Assembly (NCBI GenBank): GCA_964613015.1
Contig: CAZTFP010000028.1
Coordinates: 1-16,601 of the forward strand
Direction of reading: 5' to 3'
DNA length: 16,601 bases
Source of the DNA: CAJBLF01 sp964613015
GTDB lineage: Bacteria > Patescibacteriota > Gracilibacteria > Absconditabacterales > Absconditicoccaceae
In this document: one piece after another, positions 1-8,200 of the stretch
Layout of the letters: every line of letters begins with the position of its first letter
How positions within the stretch are numbered: position 1 is the stretch's first letter
Notes under the pieces: model-generated
What the model saw: the letters and a program-made list of their open reading frames with translations, nothing else
The model's database searches: none
Told to the model about the DNA's origin: nothing
Translations under genes and position numbers: made by a program

Positions 1-111
1 GGTGAATCTATCGCTGATGGTGATGAAGTACAATTCGAAGTAGGTGAAGGAAGAAAAGGTCCTGAAGCTAAAGACGTAACAAAGATTGGTTCTGCTGCTA
101 TGGCTGAATAA
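1..111 (+). CDS. Cold-shock protein, C-terminal part (5' end outside window)
   Basis: The visible 36 residues begin GESIADGDEVQFEVGEG and continue RKGPEAKDV. This is the last part of a CspA-type OB-fold protein, where the final strands read 'FEV.EG.KGP.A..V'. Such proteins bind single-stranded nucleic acid and act as RNA chaperones in the cytoplasm. The tail after the fold, TKIGSAAMAE, is short and ends in TAA. The RNA-binding motifs RNP1 and RNP2 would lie upstream of the window and cannot be checked. All glycines here are GGN, with no UGA, as expected for a highly expressed gene. A terminator follows about 90 bases after the stop. Confidence 0.85.
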   Translation, partial: GESIADGDEVQFEVGEGRKGPEAKDVTKIGSAAMAE

Positions 112-198
112 TTAGCTTACGACAAAAAGATCTTACTATATTATAGACATATAATGCAATTATATACCATATAATACAAGAGACTTTTTTGGGAAAGG

Positions 199-225
199 GG
201 TGGAAGTAATTCCATCTTTTTCTTT
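199..225 (+). terminator. Rho-independent terminator after the cold-shock gene
   Basis: GGTGGAA (199-205), loop GTAA, TTCCATC (210-216), then a T-rich run TTTTTCTTT. The seven-base stem has one G-T pair. It faces the + strand and lies between the cold-shock gene and the end of the converging RNase HII gene, so it most likely ends the cold-shock transcript. Confidence 0.6.
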
Positions 226-268
226 ATGTAAAAAAAATTAATAAATATACCACATACTCATGAATTTT

Positions 269-907
269 TTATACCTTTTTTAGTTTGGTGAGATAACTTT
301 TTCTGTGAATTTTACAGGGGCCATACTGTTGGATTGCAGTACGATGGAGTAAAGTACCATATCATTTATGCGCAGCAAAGTGATACTTAGGATATTTTTT
401 ATGGTATGCAACCATCTCTGCATCTCTCTCGACTTTGGCAACAATAGATGCCATACTGATCTGAGGGACTAAATCATCACCGTGAACAATAGTTTTTACC
501 TCAATACCTAGCGTTTTCCTGAGTTTAAAATCATGATTTCCGTCCAAAACCAGGATAATATTTTCTGACCCAAGAGATTTGATTATATTTTTGATTCCGG
601 TACTCTTTTTTTTTGTATGGGATAATAACAACTTCTCTAGTCCTTTGATTATTGCTGTATGGATTGCTATACTTATTCACCACTTATCTATATATCCATG
701 TTCACATTTTGCTGTCACTCGTTGGACATTTTTTTCGTTGATAATTTTTTCATATAAGCGTTCTCTCAGTTTTGGTGTACATTTTTTAGAATCTTTATAT
801 CCTGTGAAGGATATCTTTCCTCTGAGCAATATAAGTCAAACATAGACAGGACCAGCTAGTGGTCATCTTCCAACCTCATCGATATATATAGTCAGTTTAT
901 CCTTCAC
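269..907 (-). CDS. rnhB: Ribonuclease HII
   Basis: Cleaves the RNA strand of RNA-DNA hybrids and single ribonucleotides embedded in DNA. With UGA=Gly the gene reads as 212 residues, normal for the family. Metal-binding residues: D10 and E11 in YIDEVGRG, D122 in LVLDG, and the Asp of HGDD (about 144), followed by the signature ASIVAKVERD. Near the C-terminus are HKGYGT and then YGPCKIHR. Four codons are TGA, including the last Gly of GRG and the Gly of HKGYGT, so the standard code would cut the protein twice in signature motifs. The start is a GTG at 905-907, chosen because it is the only usual start codon between the upstream in-frame TAG and the first motif. No Shine-Dalgarno is visible. A TATACT-like element about 30 bases upstream may be its -10. 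Ends in TAA. Confidence 0.95.
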
Positions 908-985
908 GTTGAACAGCTATAAAAATATAAATATAGTATAAAATACATAGTATTAGTCAGTGAAAAATCAATTAAAAAATATTTA

Positions 986-1013
986 TTGACTTATCTTTAG
1001 TAATATTTATAGT
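986..1013 (+). promoter_or_regulatory. Sigma70-type promoter for the Cys-rich membrane protein gene
   Basis: TTGACT at 986-991, 16-base spacer, TATAGT at 1008-1013. Expected transcription start near 1020, about 20 bases before the ATG at 1039. Confidence 0.6.
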
Positions 1014-1038
1014 GTGTTCACATAAAAACAAATAGAAA

Positions 1039-1461
1039 ATGGAAAAAATTTTACACAGTTCGTTGGGATTGGCTCTCCTTATTATCATCGCTTGTTTCAT
1101 GTTGGCTTTTATTGTATATCTTGCGTGGCCCAAAAGGAAGCTTTGCCAGGTTTGTAAGAAGACCCAAACAAACCATAAAAATGATGATGGCCTCTTTATC
1201 TGCGAGGACTGTGAGCATAAACAGCTCCTCCAAAAAGCTGAACGAGAAGTTCCTCCCCTATTCTGTCCCATGCATGGTGACACAAGGATGGACATACGAA
1301 TACTCCCAGATTTTAAGGGATTTATTGTGTATGAATGTCCTCACCCAGAATGTAATATTATGGTAATAGACAAAAACAGAATCAAAGAAATTATATTTTG
1401 GGAATTAGATTTCTATCCTTCTAAACCTGATTTCTCTTCTGTACAAAAAGAAAAAAAATAA
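1039..1461 (+). CDS. Membrane-anchored protein with paired CxxC motifs (zinc-ribbon-like), unknown function
   Basis: 140 residues. Residues about 9-31 form one strongly hydrophobic segment (GLALLIIIACFMLAFIVYLAW) followed by basic KRK, so the rest is predicted to be cytoplasmic. Two CxxC pairs follow at C36/C39 and C55/C58, spaced like a rubredoxin-type zinc knuckle. A second possible site is C76 with H79 (FCPMHG) and C100 with C105 (ECPHPEC), which resembles the 'CP.HG..M...eCP...C' layout of zinc-ribbon proteins. The tail is polar and lysine-rich. I do not recognise a named family. The gene stands alone: it has its own promoter and a strong terminator, and neighbours on both sides run the other way. 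It contains no UGA-Gly codon. The role is unknown; zinc binding is inferred from cysteine spacing only. Confidence 0.8.
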   Translation: MEKILHSSLGLALLIIIACFMLAFIVYLAWPKRKLCQVCKKTQTNHKNDDGLFICEDCEHKQLLQKAEREVPPLFCPMHGDTRMDIRILPDFKGFIVYECPHPECNIMVIDKNRIKEIIFWELDFYPSKPDFSSVQKEKK

Positions 1462-1489
1462 GCCTCAAAGAAATGTATATTACCATTCC

Positions 1490-1521
1490 CATAGAATCGT
1501 TTTCGGTTCTATGTTTTTTTT
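1490..1521 (+). terminator. Strong rho-independent terminator
   Basis: CATAGAATCG (1490-1499), loop TTTT, CGGTTCTATG (1504-1513), then eight T. The ten-base stem has one G-T pair. It lies 28 bases after the stop of the Cys-rich membrane protein gene. Confidence 0.85.
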
Positions 1522-1529
1522 ATACCTTT

Positions 1530-1922
1530 TTAACAAGGTAAGGTAGATGAACAGGGGAAATTTCCTACTTCGTTTCCATTGTCATCATAGGAAACATAAC
1601 TTTTCCCATCAAAAGAAAAATATCAACGATCATATAATAGGTAATCATTTTTTTTGAAAGGGACCGTTTCACCTGTCCTTTCGTTGTATACAAAAAAGTC
1701 GCTCTCTTTAATATTTGCTTTAATTTTTTTGCTTAATGCTACCACTTCAGCCTTTGTCTTGAACGTAAAATCTGATCGATAATTACGACCACAAAGTTTT
1801 TCTCCGATATATAACACATCTTCAAGCTCACTATTTGTTAGTATGATGAGCTCTTGTAGCGTCGTAAAATGATGTGCCTTACTGGTATTTGATTTGTCTT
1901 TAGCTACGATAGATTTTTTCAT
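1530..1922 (-). CDS. Hypothetical protein downstream of the pilus-type ATPase gene
   Basis: 130 residues, read through one TGA (Gly, after YDR) to TAA at 1530-1532. Starts MKKSIVAKDKSN; ATG at 1920-1922. There is no signal peptide or membrane segment. The middle is mixed and charged, and the tail FDGKSYVSYDDNGNEVG suggests a short beta-hairpin. There are three cysteines, two in the last eight residues. I recognise no family. It begins 16 bases after the stop of the PilB-like gene on the same strand and no promoter is visible in the gap, so the two are probably co-transcribed. A role linked to the ATPase is inference from position only. Confidence 0.75.
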
Positions 1923-1938
1923 ACGATAAACCGATATG

Positions 1939-3522
1939 TTATAAAACCCTTCTAAGTTCGTCCAAGGTTGTATTGCCTTGAAGCATTTTTATGATACCAT
2001 CTTCCTTAAGCGTAAGAAAGCCATTTTCTCTGGCTTTTGCATAGAGATCAACACCAATTTTTCCATCTACGATCATCCTTTTGATATCATCAGTTATTTC
2101 AAATGTTTCGATGACAGCAAATCTTCATTTATATCCTGTTCCATTACATTCGTCACATCCTACAATTTCTGGAATTTTACCATCAAATGGAATCGTAAAT
2201 TTTTGATCAAGATCAGATATTTTTTTGAGTGTTTCTTTTATTTCTGCTTGTTCTGAATAATTAGCGTCTCTTGTTGTCCTACAATGAGAACATATTTTTC
2301 TGACCAATCTCTGTGCTATGATTAAATTCAATGCGGGTGCCAACATATACGGTTTAACTTCCATGCTCGTCAACCTTGGGATAGATTCTATAGCTGAATT
2401 TGTGTGTAGTGTGGTGAATACCAAATGCCCTGTCAATGCCGCATTAATTGCTATCTCTGCCGTTTCCTGTGACCTCGTTTCTCAAATAAGTATAATATCG
2501 GGATCATGTCTGAGTATAGCTTTGAGTCCAACTTCGTAGGTATATCCTTTACTATAATTGATTTGTGATTGTTGAATTCCTTTTACTTCATATTCGATAG
2601 GATCTTCTAGAGTGATGATTTTTCTTTTTCCATCATTAAGATAACTCAAAATCGTATACAGTGTTGTCGTTTTTCATGAACCTGTCGGTCCAGTAAAAAT
2701 AGTAATTCACGTGTTTTTTTCTAAATTTCTTTTGAGTACTTCATATGTCCTTTCGGTAAATCCTATTTTTTCAAATGTACTAATACCTTTGGTGGGATCT
2801 AAAAATCTAAGCACCGTACTTTCTGATTCTACCCCTGGCATAAAGTTTATTCTCACGTCCACCTTTCTTTGTTCTCCATTGACATCGGTCGCCTCAAATG
2901 CAAATCTTCCATCCTGAGGAAGATAATCAATATTCATTTTGGTACCAGAAATAAATTTCATTTTCTGTAAATATTTTCTGAAGTCGTCATGAGTAAATTT
3001 GAATAATTCTTGTAGTACTCCATCTATTCTGATTCTCACAATCAATCCGTCTTCTTGTGGTTGAAAATGGAGATCTGAAGCTCCGGTTTGGAAAGCCAGT
3101 CTAATAAGTTCCATAATAAAATCACCTGGTTCTATGGTATCTCTTGTATCGAAAATTTTCTGCATCATAGCTATCGCTCATTTTCCTGCGGCTTGTTTCT
3201 GCTCTTTTTCTGCTGTCCTTTTTTGTTGTGCGATAGTTTCCATATCACTATACCAACTCATCGCATACGTAAATCACTGAGGAGATGTATAAAATACATC
3301 GTATTTATATCATTTATCTTCCAAGCTTTTAAGTAATGAAGCAAGTCATTGGGAAAAATTATTTGTCGTCAATATTTTGAAGGTATTTTTATCTTTTCCA
3401 AAAATCAGGGTCTCAATTTTTTGAGCAGTTTCTTGTGAAATAATTTTTATTTGCTCAAAATTTGGACTTATTCCCTGTAAGTCATCAATTTCCAAAATAT
3501 TTTTACTTAACGTTGTTGGCAT
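1939..3522 (-). CDS. pilB: Type IV pilus assembly / type II secretion ATPase (PilB/GspE family)
   Basis: Hexameric cytoplasmic ATPase that powers pilin assembly. 527 residues with UGA=Gly. An N-terminal region of about 120 residues, with a Gln/Lys-rich linker, leads into the core: ASDLHFQPQEDG, then the Asp box IVRIRIDG, Walker A GPTGSGKTT (278-286), LEDPIEY, the Walker B block HDPDIILIGE, RSQETAEIAI and the His box GHLVFTTLHTNSA. The PilB-type zinc site is complete: CSHC (C411, C414) and CDEC (C456, C459), followed by GTGYKGR. Eight codons are TGA, including the Gly before the catalytic Lys of Walker A and the Gly of IGE, so the standard code would abolish the protein. The ATG at 3520-3522 is the only ATG before an in-frame TAA. 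CPR bacteria commonly keep a type IV pilus for host contact and DNA uptake. No other pilus gene is in the window. GspE is the alternative name. Confidence 0.95.
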
Positions 3523-3565
3523 ATATGCTTGCGAGTTCCAAAGTAAATATTAACGCCACGTTGTA

Positions 3566-3593
3566 AGTATACTCCCAATCATATTTTTTTCAA
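3566..3593 (-). promoter_or_regulatory. Sigma70-type promoter for the pilB unit
   Basis: On the - strand: TTGAAA (3593-3588), 16-base spacer, TATACT (3571-3566). Leader of about 37 bases to the ATG at 3522. It lies back-to-back with the + strand promoter at 3624. Confidence 0.6.
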
Positions 3594-3623
3594 AGTTTTG
3601 GTATATGTTTCCAATACATTTAC

Positions 3624-3651
3624 TTGACTTTTATATATTTTTATGTATAAA
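3624..3651 (+). promoter_or_regulatory. Sigma70-type promoter for the 138-residue unknown gene
   Basis: TTGACT (3624-3629), 16-base spacer, TATAAA (3646-3651). Predicted start near 3658, leaving a leader of about 22 A-rich bases. Confidence 0.65.
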
Positions 3652-3680
3652 ATTAAAAACAAAAAAAAATACAGATACCT

Positions 3681-4097
3681 ATGAATCCATTTATTTTTTT
3701 AGAAGAAAAGGACCTTCCAAAGGTACCATTTATTACCATGGTCATCACAAAACAGGGACAACAGCTTCCCTATTGTGTTGTTGCTATACGCCGCGGCACT
3801 ATTACCGGCGCGACTATGCTACTTGGAGAGTTTCTTGAGGATATTGTAAAAAATCCTGAAAAGATTTTCAACCTTGATCCTGAATCCTCTGCTAATCAAA
3901 GATTCTATATTGCCAATGAGAAAGCAAAAGGGTTGCACAAAGGTGTTACTTGCTATAGGATTCCATTGCCGGGTGAAACAGCCAAATGGAGGAGGAAAGT
4001 CCTTTCGTTGGCAGTAAAAGGCTGTATGCCGGAAGAAGCATTAAAAAATGAAGCAATTAAAATCAGATGTATGGCATTAAGCAATTTACTTCCATAA
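3681..4097 (+). CDS. Hypothetical protein, autonomous promoter-gene-terminator unit
   Basis: 138 residues, MNPFIFLEEKDLP to ALSNLLP, TAA stop. No membrane segment or signal peptide, so a soluble cytoplasmic protein is likely. The first half has beta-type stretches (FITMVITKQG, PYCVVAIRRGTITGAT) and the second is helical and basic (WRRKVLSLAVKG, EEALKNEAIKIRCMALSNLL). I recognise no family. It is monocistronic: its own promoter at 3624 and terminator at 4109. All glycines are GGN with no UGA, and it is locally more GC-rich (CGCCGCGGC around 3790) than the genes around it. High expression or recent acquisition could each explain this. Start ATG at 3681-3683; no Shine-Dalgarno. Confidence 0.75.
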   Translation: MNPFIFLEEKDLPKVPFITMVITKQGQQLPYCVVAIRRGTITGATMLLGEFLEDIVKNPEKIFNLDPESSANQRFYIANEKAKGLHKGVTCYRIPLPGETAKWRRKVLSLAVKGCMPEEALKNEAIKIRCMALSNLLP

Positions 4098-4108
4098 AAA
4101 ACACTCTG

Positions 4109-4138
4109 GCGATCCCGATATCTCGGGACGCTTTTTTT
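4109..4138 (+). terminator. Rho-independent terminator
   Basis: GCG (bulged A) TCCCGA, loop TATC, TCGGGA CGC, then TTTTTTT. The stem spans 4109-4131. It lies 11 bases after the stop of the 138-residue gene. Confidence 0.9.
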
Positions 4139-4219
4139 AATTAGAATACACAAATATTCGATATTTTTTTGGCATTTTTTTTTATGATAGATATGTTTTG
4201 TTTCAAAAAGACTATTTAC

Positions 4220-4247
4220 TTGACATTTCTTCTCTTTTATGTATTAA
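4220..4247 (+). promoter_or_regulatory. Sigma70-type promoter for the 81-residue unknown gene
   Basis: TTGACA (4220-4225), 16-base spacer, TATTAA (4242-4247). The ATG at 4263 lies about 8 bases from the predicted transcription start, so the mRNA would have almost no leader. Confidence 0.6.
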
Positions 4248-4262
4248 GACAAAAAAAATATC

Positions 4263-4508
4263 ATGCATCCAGAAAAAACAAAAACAAAAGAATTGGGCTC
4301 AGATAAATCCAATTTACGAGCAAGTTCTGGTAATTTTAGAGCTTGCGTTATTCTTGATTCTATTATCCATCAAATTGGTGAAGATGTTCCTGACCGCCAG
4401 GCCGCTTTAATTCTTTGTGCAGAATACAGAGGCATGGACGTAAAGGTTCAAATTTTCGATGATAAAGGTGATTACCATATCATTGATAAACAACTCAAAG
4501 AAGTGTAA
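4263..4508 (+). CDS. Small hypothetical protein, autonomous unit
   Basis: 81 residues starting MHPEKTKTKELGS, TAA stop. The first 22 residues are polar and probably disordered. Then comes a helical stretch (FRACVILDSIIHQIGEDVP, DRQAALILCAEYRG) and a beta-like end (VKVQIFDDKGDYHIID). I recognise no family. Like the preceding gene it has a strong promoter close upstream and a terminator 22 bases after the stop, with only GGN glycines. An alternative frame overlaps (4198-4410), but it opens upstream of the promoter and lacks a natural end at the terminator, so this frame is preferred. The predicted mRNA leader is very short, so initiation may be near-leaderless. Confidence 0.65.
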   Translation: MHPEKTKTKELGSDKSNLRASSGNFRACVILDSIIHQIGEDVPDRQAALILCAEYRGMDVKVQIFDDKGDYHIIDKQLKEV

Positions 4509-4530
4509 GTATTACCCGTATCTACCATTA

Positions 4531-4558
4531 GCGTCTCCGTATCTGGAGCGCTTTTTTT
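4531..4558 (+). terminator. Rho-independent terminator
   Basis: GCG (bulged T) CTCC, loop GTATCT, GGAG CGC, then TTTTTTT. Same design as the terminator at 4109: a GCG/CGC clamp, one bulged base, then a seven-T run. Confidence 0.88.
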
Positions 4559-4573
4559 ATTACTTGACTTTTT

Positions 4574-4582
4574 TGTTATAAT
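4574..4582 (+). promoter_or_regulatory. Extended -10 promoter for mutS (probable)
   Basis: TGTTATAAT is a perfect TATAAT preceded by TGN. The nearby TTGACT at 4564 is too close to serve as its -35, so this would work as an extended -10 promoter. A start near 4589 gives a leader of about 78 bases carrying the 13-base tandem repeat. Confidence 0.45.
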
Positions 4583-4633
4583 TTATACAAACATCTAGCT
4601 TTAAGTTCCACGTTTATCAGCCCAGGATCACTT

Positions 4634-4659
4634 CAAGCTTTAGGCTTTAAGCTTTAGGC
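4634..4659 (+). repeat. 13-base tandem repeat in the mutS leader
   Basis: AAGCTTTAGGCTT followed directly by TAAGCTTTAGGCT, two near-identical copies immediately before the mutS start (ATG at 4667). Each copy contains the palindrome AAGCTT. Confidence 0.7.
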
Positions 4660-4666
4660 TAATCGT

Positions 4667-7399
4667 ATGGCATTTACTCCAGCTATTATCCAATATCTCG
4701 ATATCAAAAAAGAACATGAAGATTGTATCTTATTTTTCCGCATGGGAGATTTTTATGAAACCTTTTTTGAAGACGCAAAAACCTGTAGTAAAGTACTGGA
4801 TATTGTGCTGACGAGCAAAAATAAAAATTCTGAAAATTCTGTCCCTATGGCTGGCATCCCCTATCATAGCGCAGACAAATATATCACGAAACTCATCAAT
4901 CATGGCTATAAAGTTGCGATCGCTGAACAAACGAGCGAACCCATTCCCGGCAAGATTGTCGAAAGAGAAGTTGTGAGTATAATAACTCCAGGAACCTATA
5001 TTCAAGAGATAAAGAAGGAATTTACCTATACCATGGCACTGACCTTTCTTCCTCATACCAATGGACAAAGCTATCACATCGCTTGGGGCGATTTCAGTAT
5101 CGGTGAGTACTGGACCAAGAGCTTCGCTGACATCGCTGAGATGCAAAAATTTATCCTCACGATTAAACCCGTAGAGCTTATTTTTGATATCGATTTTCCA
5201 GAAAAAGAGAGCGTCACGCTACCTATCCAACACTACCTAACCTGTCTTATTTCCATCCGAGACTTACCCCCTGATCCAGAAAAATTTCTTGTATGAATGA
5301 CCGGAGTCCAACATAGTGCAAGCTATGGGAAAGCAATCGAAGAATGAAGACTAGGCACGATTACGCTGCTCCTCTATTATCTCAAACACACGCAAAAACA
5401 TACGCTGACCAATATCACGAAAATTTCCTTTCACAGCCAAGCTACCTATCTCATCTTTGATGATGTCACGATAAAAAATTTGGAAATATTATCATCGACG
5501 TATGAAGGCAGTGAAAAATATAGTTTATTGAATATTTTGGACATCACCCAAACAGCAGGCGGAGCTAGGCTTCTCCGTTATATTATAACCAATCCCATCA
5601 AGGACCAATACCAACTTGAACGAAGGCTACATACCATAGAACATTATTTAGATGAAGAAATGATTGAACGATTGCATGAAGGAAATATATACAAAGAAAT
5701 GAAAAGCAAACGTATTCACCAGATGTTGACTCATGTTCGTGATATTCCCAAACTCATAAGTATACTCTTGTATAAAAAATTATTGCCAAATACCTTTGTA
5801 AAACTCAGGGCGACCTTGAGGATATTTTTTGAAAACAAATTTTTGCTTGGTGAACTATGCTACTTGTGACTCAGTAAAACTACGCAATGAGACGTACAGC
5901 ATCTCTATAATCATCTCGAACAGCTTTTAAAAAACGATGAGGAATATAAAGACGATATCGATTTTATCCGTGATGGCTATCAGGACAAAATAGATGAGCT
6001 CAGAAAGATAGCATATCACAGTGATGAGCTACTCATGCAATATCAGCAAGAATTAGCCAAGGTCGGATGAATACCCAATGTAAAGGTGAAATATATTTTA
6101 AATCAGTGATATTTTCTCGAGGTAACGAATAAGGACATTTCAATTTTTGAGGAAAAACTCTCAAAAATTAATGACGAATGAAAAATGAAAAATGAAGAAT
6201 GAGATGGAAAATTTGAAATAATTCGTAGAAATACGCTGAAGTGAGGGCAGAGATATTCTTCTCCGTATCTAGAAAATCTAGAGGTACATATATTACAAGC
6301 AAAAGACGATTTACGTAGTTTAGAGTTTACCCTACTCCAGCAAGCACAAGAAAAAATAGCATGATGAGTGAAAGCATTGAATACATTTGCTGAACGAATA
6401 GCACGGTTAGATCTCTTCGTTTCGCAAGCATTGTTAGCAAAAGAAAAACACTTTGTAAAACCTGAATTTATTTCATGAGAGAGCTTGACTGTCATCGAAT
6501 GAAGACATCCGGTAATCGAAAAATACCTTCCTCTTGACCAACAATTTATACCAAATGACCTTATACTAAATGGAGAATTGAGTGTTGAGAATTGAGAATG
6601 AAATCATATATGAATTAACGAAGATTCTTGATTTTTGCGCATCATCACGGGTCCGAATATGTGAGGTAAATCCACCTATTTGAGACAAAATGCTTTAATA
6701 GTTTTGATGGCGCATTGTGGATTATTTGTCCCGGCGAAGGAATGCAAACTAGGAATAGTTGATGCGATTTTTGCGCGTATCGGTAGTGGAGATATCATCG
6801 CAAAAAATCAGTCTACGTTTATGACCGAAATGATTGAAGTCGCAAATATTTTGAACAATGCGAGCAAAAAATCTTTCATTATCTTTGATGAATTGTGACG
6901 TGGAACAGCGACCTACGATGGTCTCGCACTTACCAAATCAATATTGGAATATCTCGTCACGAATATCGGAGCAAAAACATTGATAGCCACCCATTATCAT
7001 GAATTAATTCAGTTGGAAGATACGTTGCCTGGAGTAAAAAACTTTTCCGTCAGCGTCTATGAGACCGACAAAGAAGTTATCTTTATGAAAAAAATAGTCA
7101 AAGGGTGAGCAAGCAAAAGTTATGGTTTAGACGTGGCTAAACTCGCGTGAATACCGCTGACTATCGTAGAACAAGCAAAAAGACATTTAGATATTCTTGA
7201 ACAGGAGCGAAGAAAAAATGAGTGACAAGAATGAAATAATAAAGATTCTTCACCTTTTACATTTGATCTACAACCGAATCCTGAAATCAATCTCGCCTAT
7301 GAAAAAATCAAATCATTACTCGAAAGTTATGATTTAAATTCAATCACCCCACTCCAAGCACTACAACTTTTGGATAAAATTAAAGATGATCTGAAATAG
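4667..7399 (+). CDS. mutS: DNA mismatch repair ATPase MutS
   Basis: Recognises mismatches and starts repair. 910 residues (typical about 850) once 23 in-frame TGA codons are read as Gly. Mismatch-contacting F-Y-E is at residues 29-31 (MGDFYETFF), followed by the domain I blocks VPMAGIPYHS and PIPGKIVEREV. The core continues through TQTAGGARLLR. The ATPase has GPNMGGKST at 662-670 (Gly666 is UGA), then GSGDIIAKNQSTFMTEM, the Walker B/signature FDELGRGT (Gly744 is UGA) and IATHYHE. The C-terminus ends TPLQALQLLDKIKDDLK, typical of the MutS tail. Stop is TAG. ATG at 4667 places the FYE motif normally; there is no Shine-Dalgarno. Two low-complexity insertions, near residues 501-513 and 635-647, coincide with AATGA-type repeats in the DNA and explain part of the extra length. 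MutL is not in the window. An unknown gene follows 21 bases later. Confidence 0.97.
6170..6204 (+). repeat. AATGA-type repeat cluster inside mutS
   Basis: A run of GAATGA/AAATGA units (AATGACGAATGAAAAATGAA, then AAATGAAGAATGAG) lies in frame in mutS, encoding about NDEGKMKNEEGD. The same units appear on the opposite strand in the intergenic leaders at 11702 and 12797 (TTCATTATTCATTA). Confidence 0.6.
6570..6604 (+). repeat. Second low-complexity repeat inside mutS
   Basis: GGAGAATTGAG, TGTTGAG, AATTGAGAATGA: GAATTGAG-type units just upstream of the P-loop, encoding about NGELSVENGEGN. Two of the Gly codons arise from TGA in the repeat. Confidence 0.5.
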
Positions 7400-7420
7400 A
7401 CTTTATTTTTACGAATATCC

Positions 7421-8200
7421 ATGATAAAAAATAGTTTTTATATTAATCTTATTCTGGATGCGCCGCAGTGTGACATGATACGTCCGTGATACGAATATGA
7501 TCGTGAAAAGGGGGGAATACCAGAAAGAAAAAAATGGAATCCTGATAACCTTATTAAGCTTGAAGATATGATTTCCCGTACCATGAGAGAACGCAATCAA
7601 AAAGAACTTATGGAAACATTAGACAAAAAAATATTGAGTCTGTATATAGATTGTCGTAATAAATGAGAAGATGATATTATGTTATTTATTTTTAAAGAAT
7701 ATATCAAACAATCACAAGCAAACAACAAAAACGATATCGTGAGTAATGCTATTTGAAGACATACTATTGTAACAGAGAGCAAAGAACAATGGGATACATA
7801 TATAAAAGAAAACAATCTAACTCTTGATGAAATATTACAATATTATAGTGAATCACTCAAAACATTATTACAAGAAAATATTAATGAAGAACAAAAAAAT
7901 AGACTTTTGAATTTTGAAAGTGATATTACCTTCAATGGACTAGGTCAACTCATGGAAGATGAATGACACAAATATATGACGCTCTATCTTGATAAAGTAC
8001 AATTACTCAGCATAGAAGAACAACAACGCATCAATATGCTTCTTTTTACGAGATGAAATATCCCGCAAGATAGACGAATCAGACTCAAGATAAACGATGG
8101 TCAATGATCATGGAAAACACGGAGAACTATGTCTGGACATAGAGCTGAGGCAACCCATGATTATTCTGAAATAACTATACGTGAAAATGAATTGGAATAA
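7421..8200 (+). CDS. Hypothetical protein encoded directly downstream of mutS
   Basis: 259 residues with UGA=Gly (for example MIRPGYEYD near the start, GEDDI, NAIGRHT, EDEGHKY, TRGNIPQ). Predicted soluble and mostly helical; there is no signal peptide or membrane segment. The N-terminus (MIKNSFYINLILDAPQCDMI) and the C-terminal stretch with W, HR and HDYSEI are the most distinctive parts. I recognise no family. It starts at an ATG 21 bases after the mutS stop on the same strand and no promoter or terminator lies between, so co-transcription with mutS is likely. It ends in TAA directly against the stop of the convergent pseudouridine synthase gene. The reading frame would be cut six times under the standard code, the same pattern as in its certain neighbours. 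Function unknown. Confidence 0.8.

Noticed and set aside
579..845. 88-residue ORF on the + strand
   Set aside because: Lies wholly antisense to the RNase HII gene, which has all family motifs.
1978..3336. Several + strand ORFs between 1978 and 3336
   Set aside because: All are antisense shadows of the PilB ATPase gene.
3605..3838. Alternative frame with an MFPIHLLD start on the + strand
   Set aside because: Overlaps the 138-residue gene in another frame and begins before the promoter.
6103..6495. 130-residue - strand ORF
   Set aside because: Antisense to mutS; it is open only because TTA/CTA/TCA triplets are scarce in that frame.
4667..7399. mutS as a pseudogene broken by many stop codons
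   Set aside because: All interruptions are TGA; none is TAA, TAG or a frameshift, and the TGA codons sit on conserved glycines.
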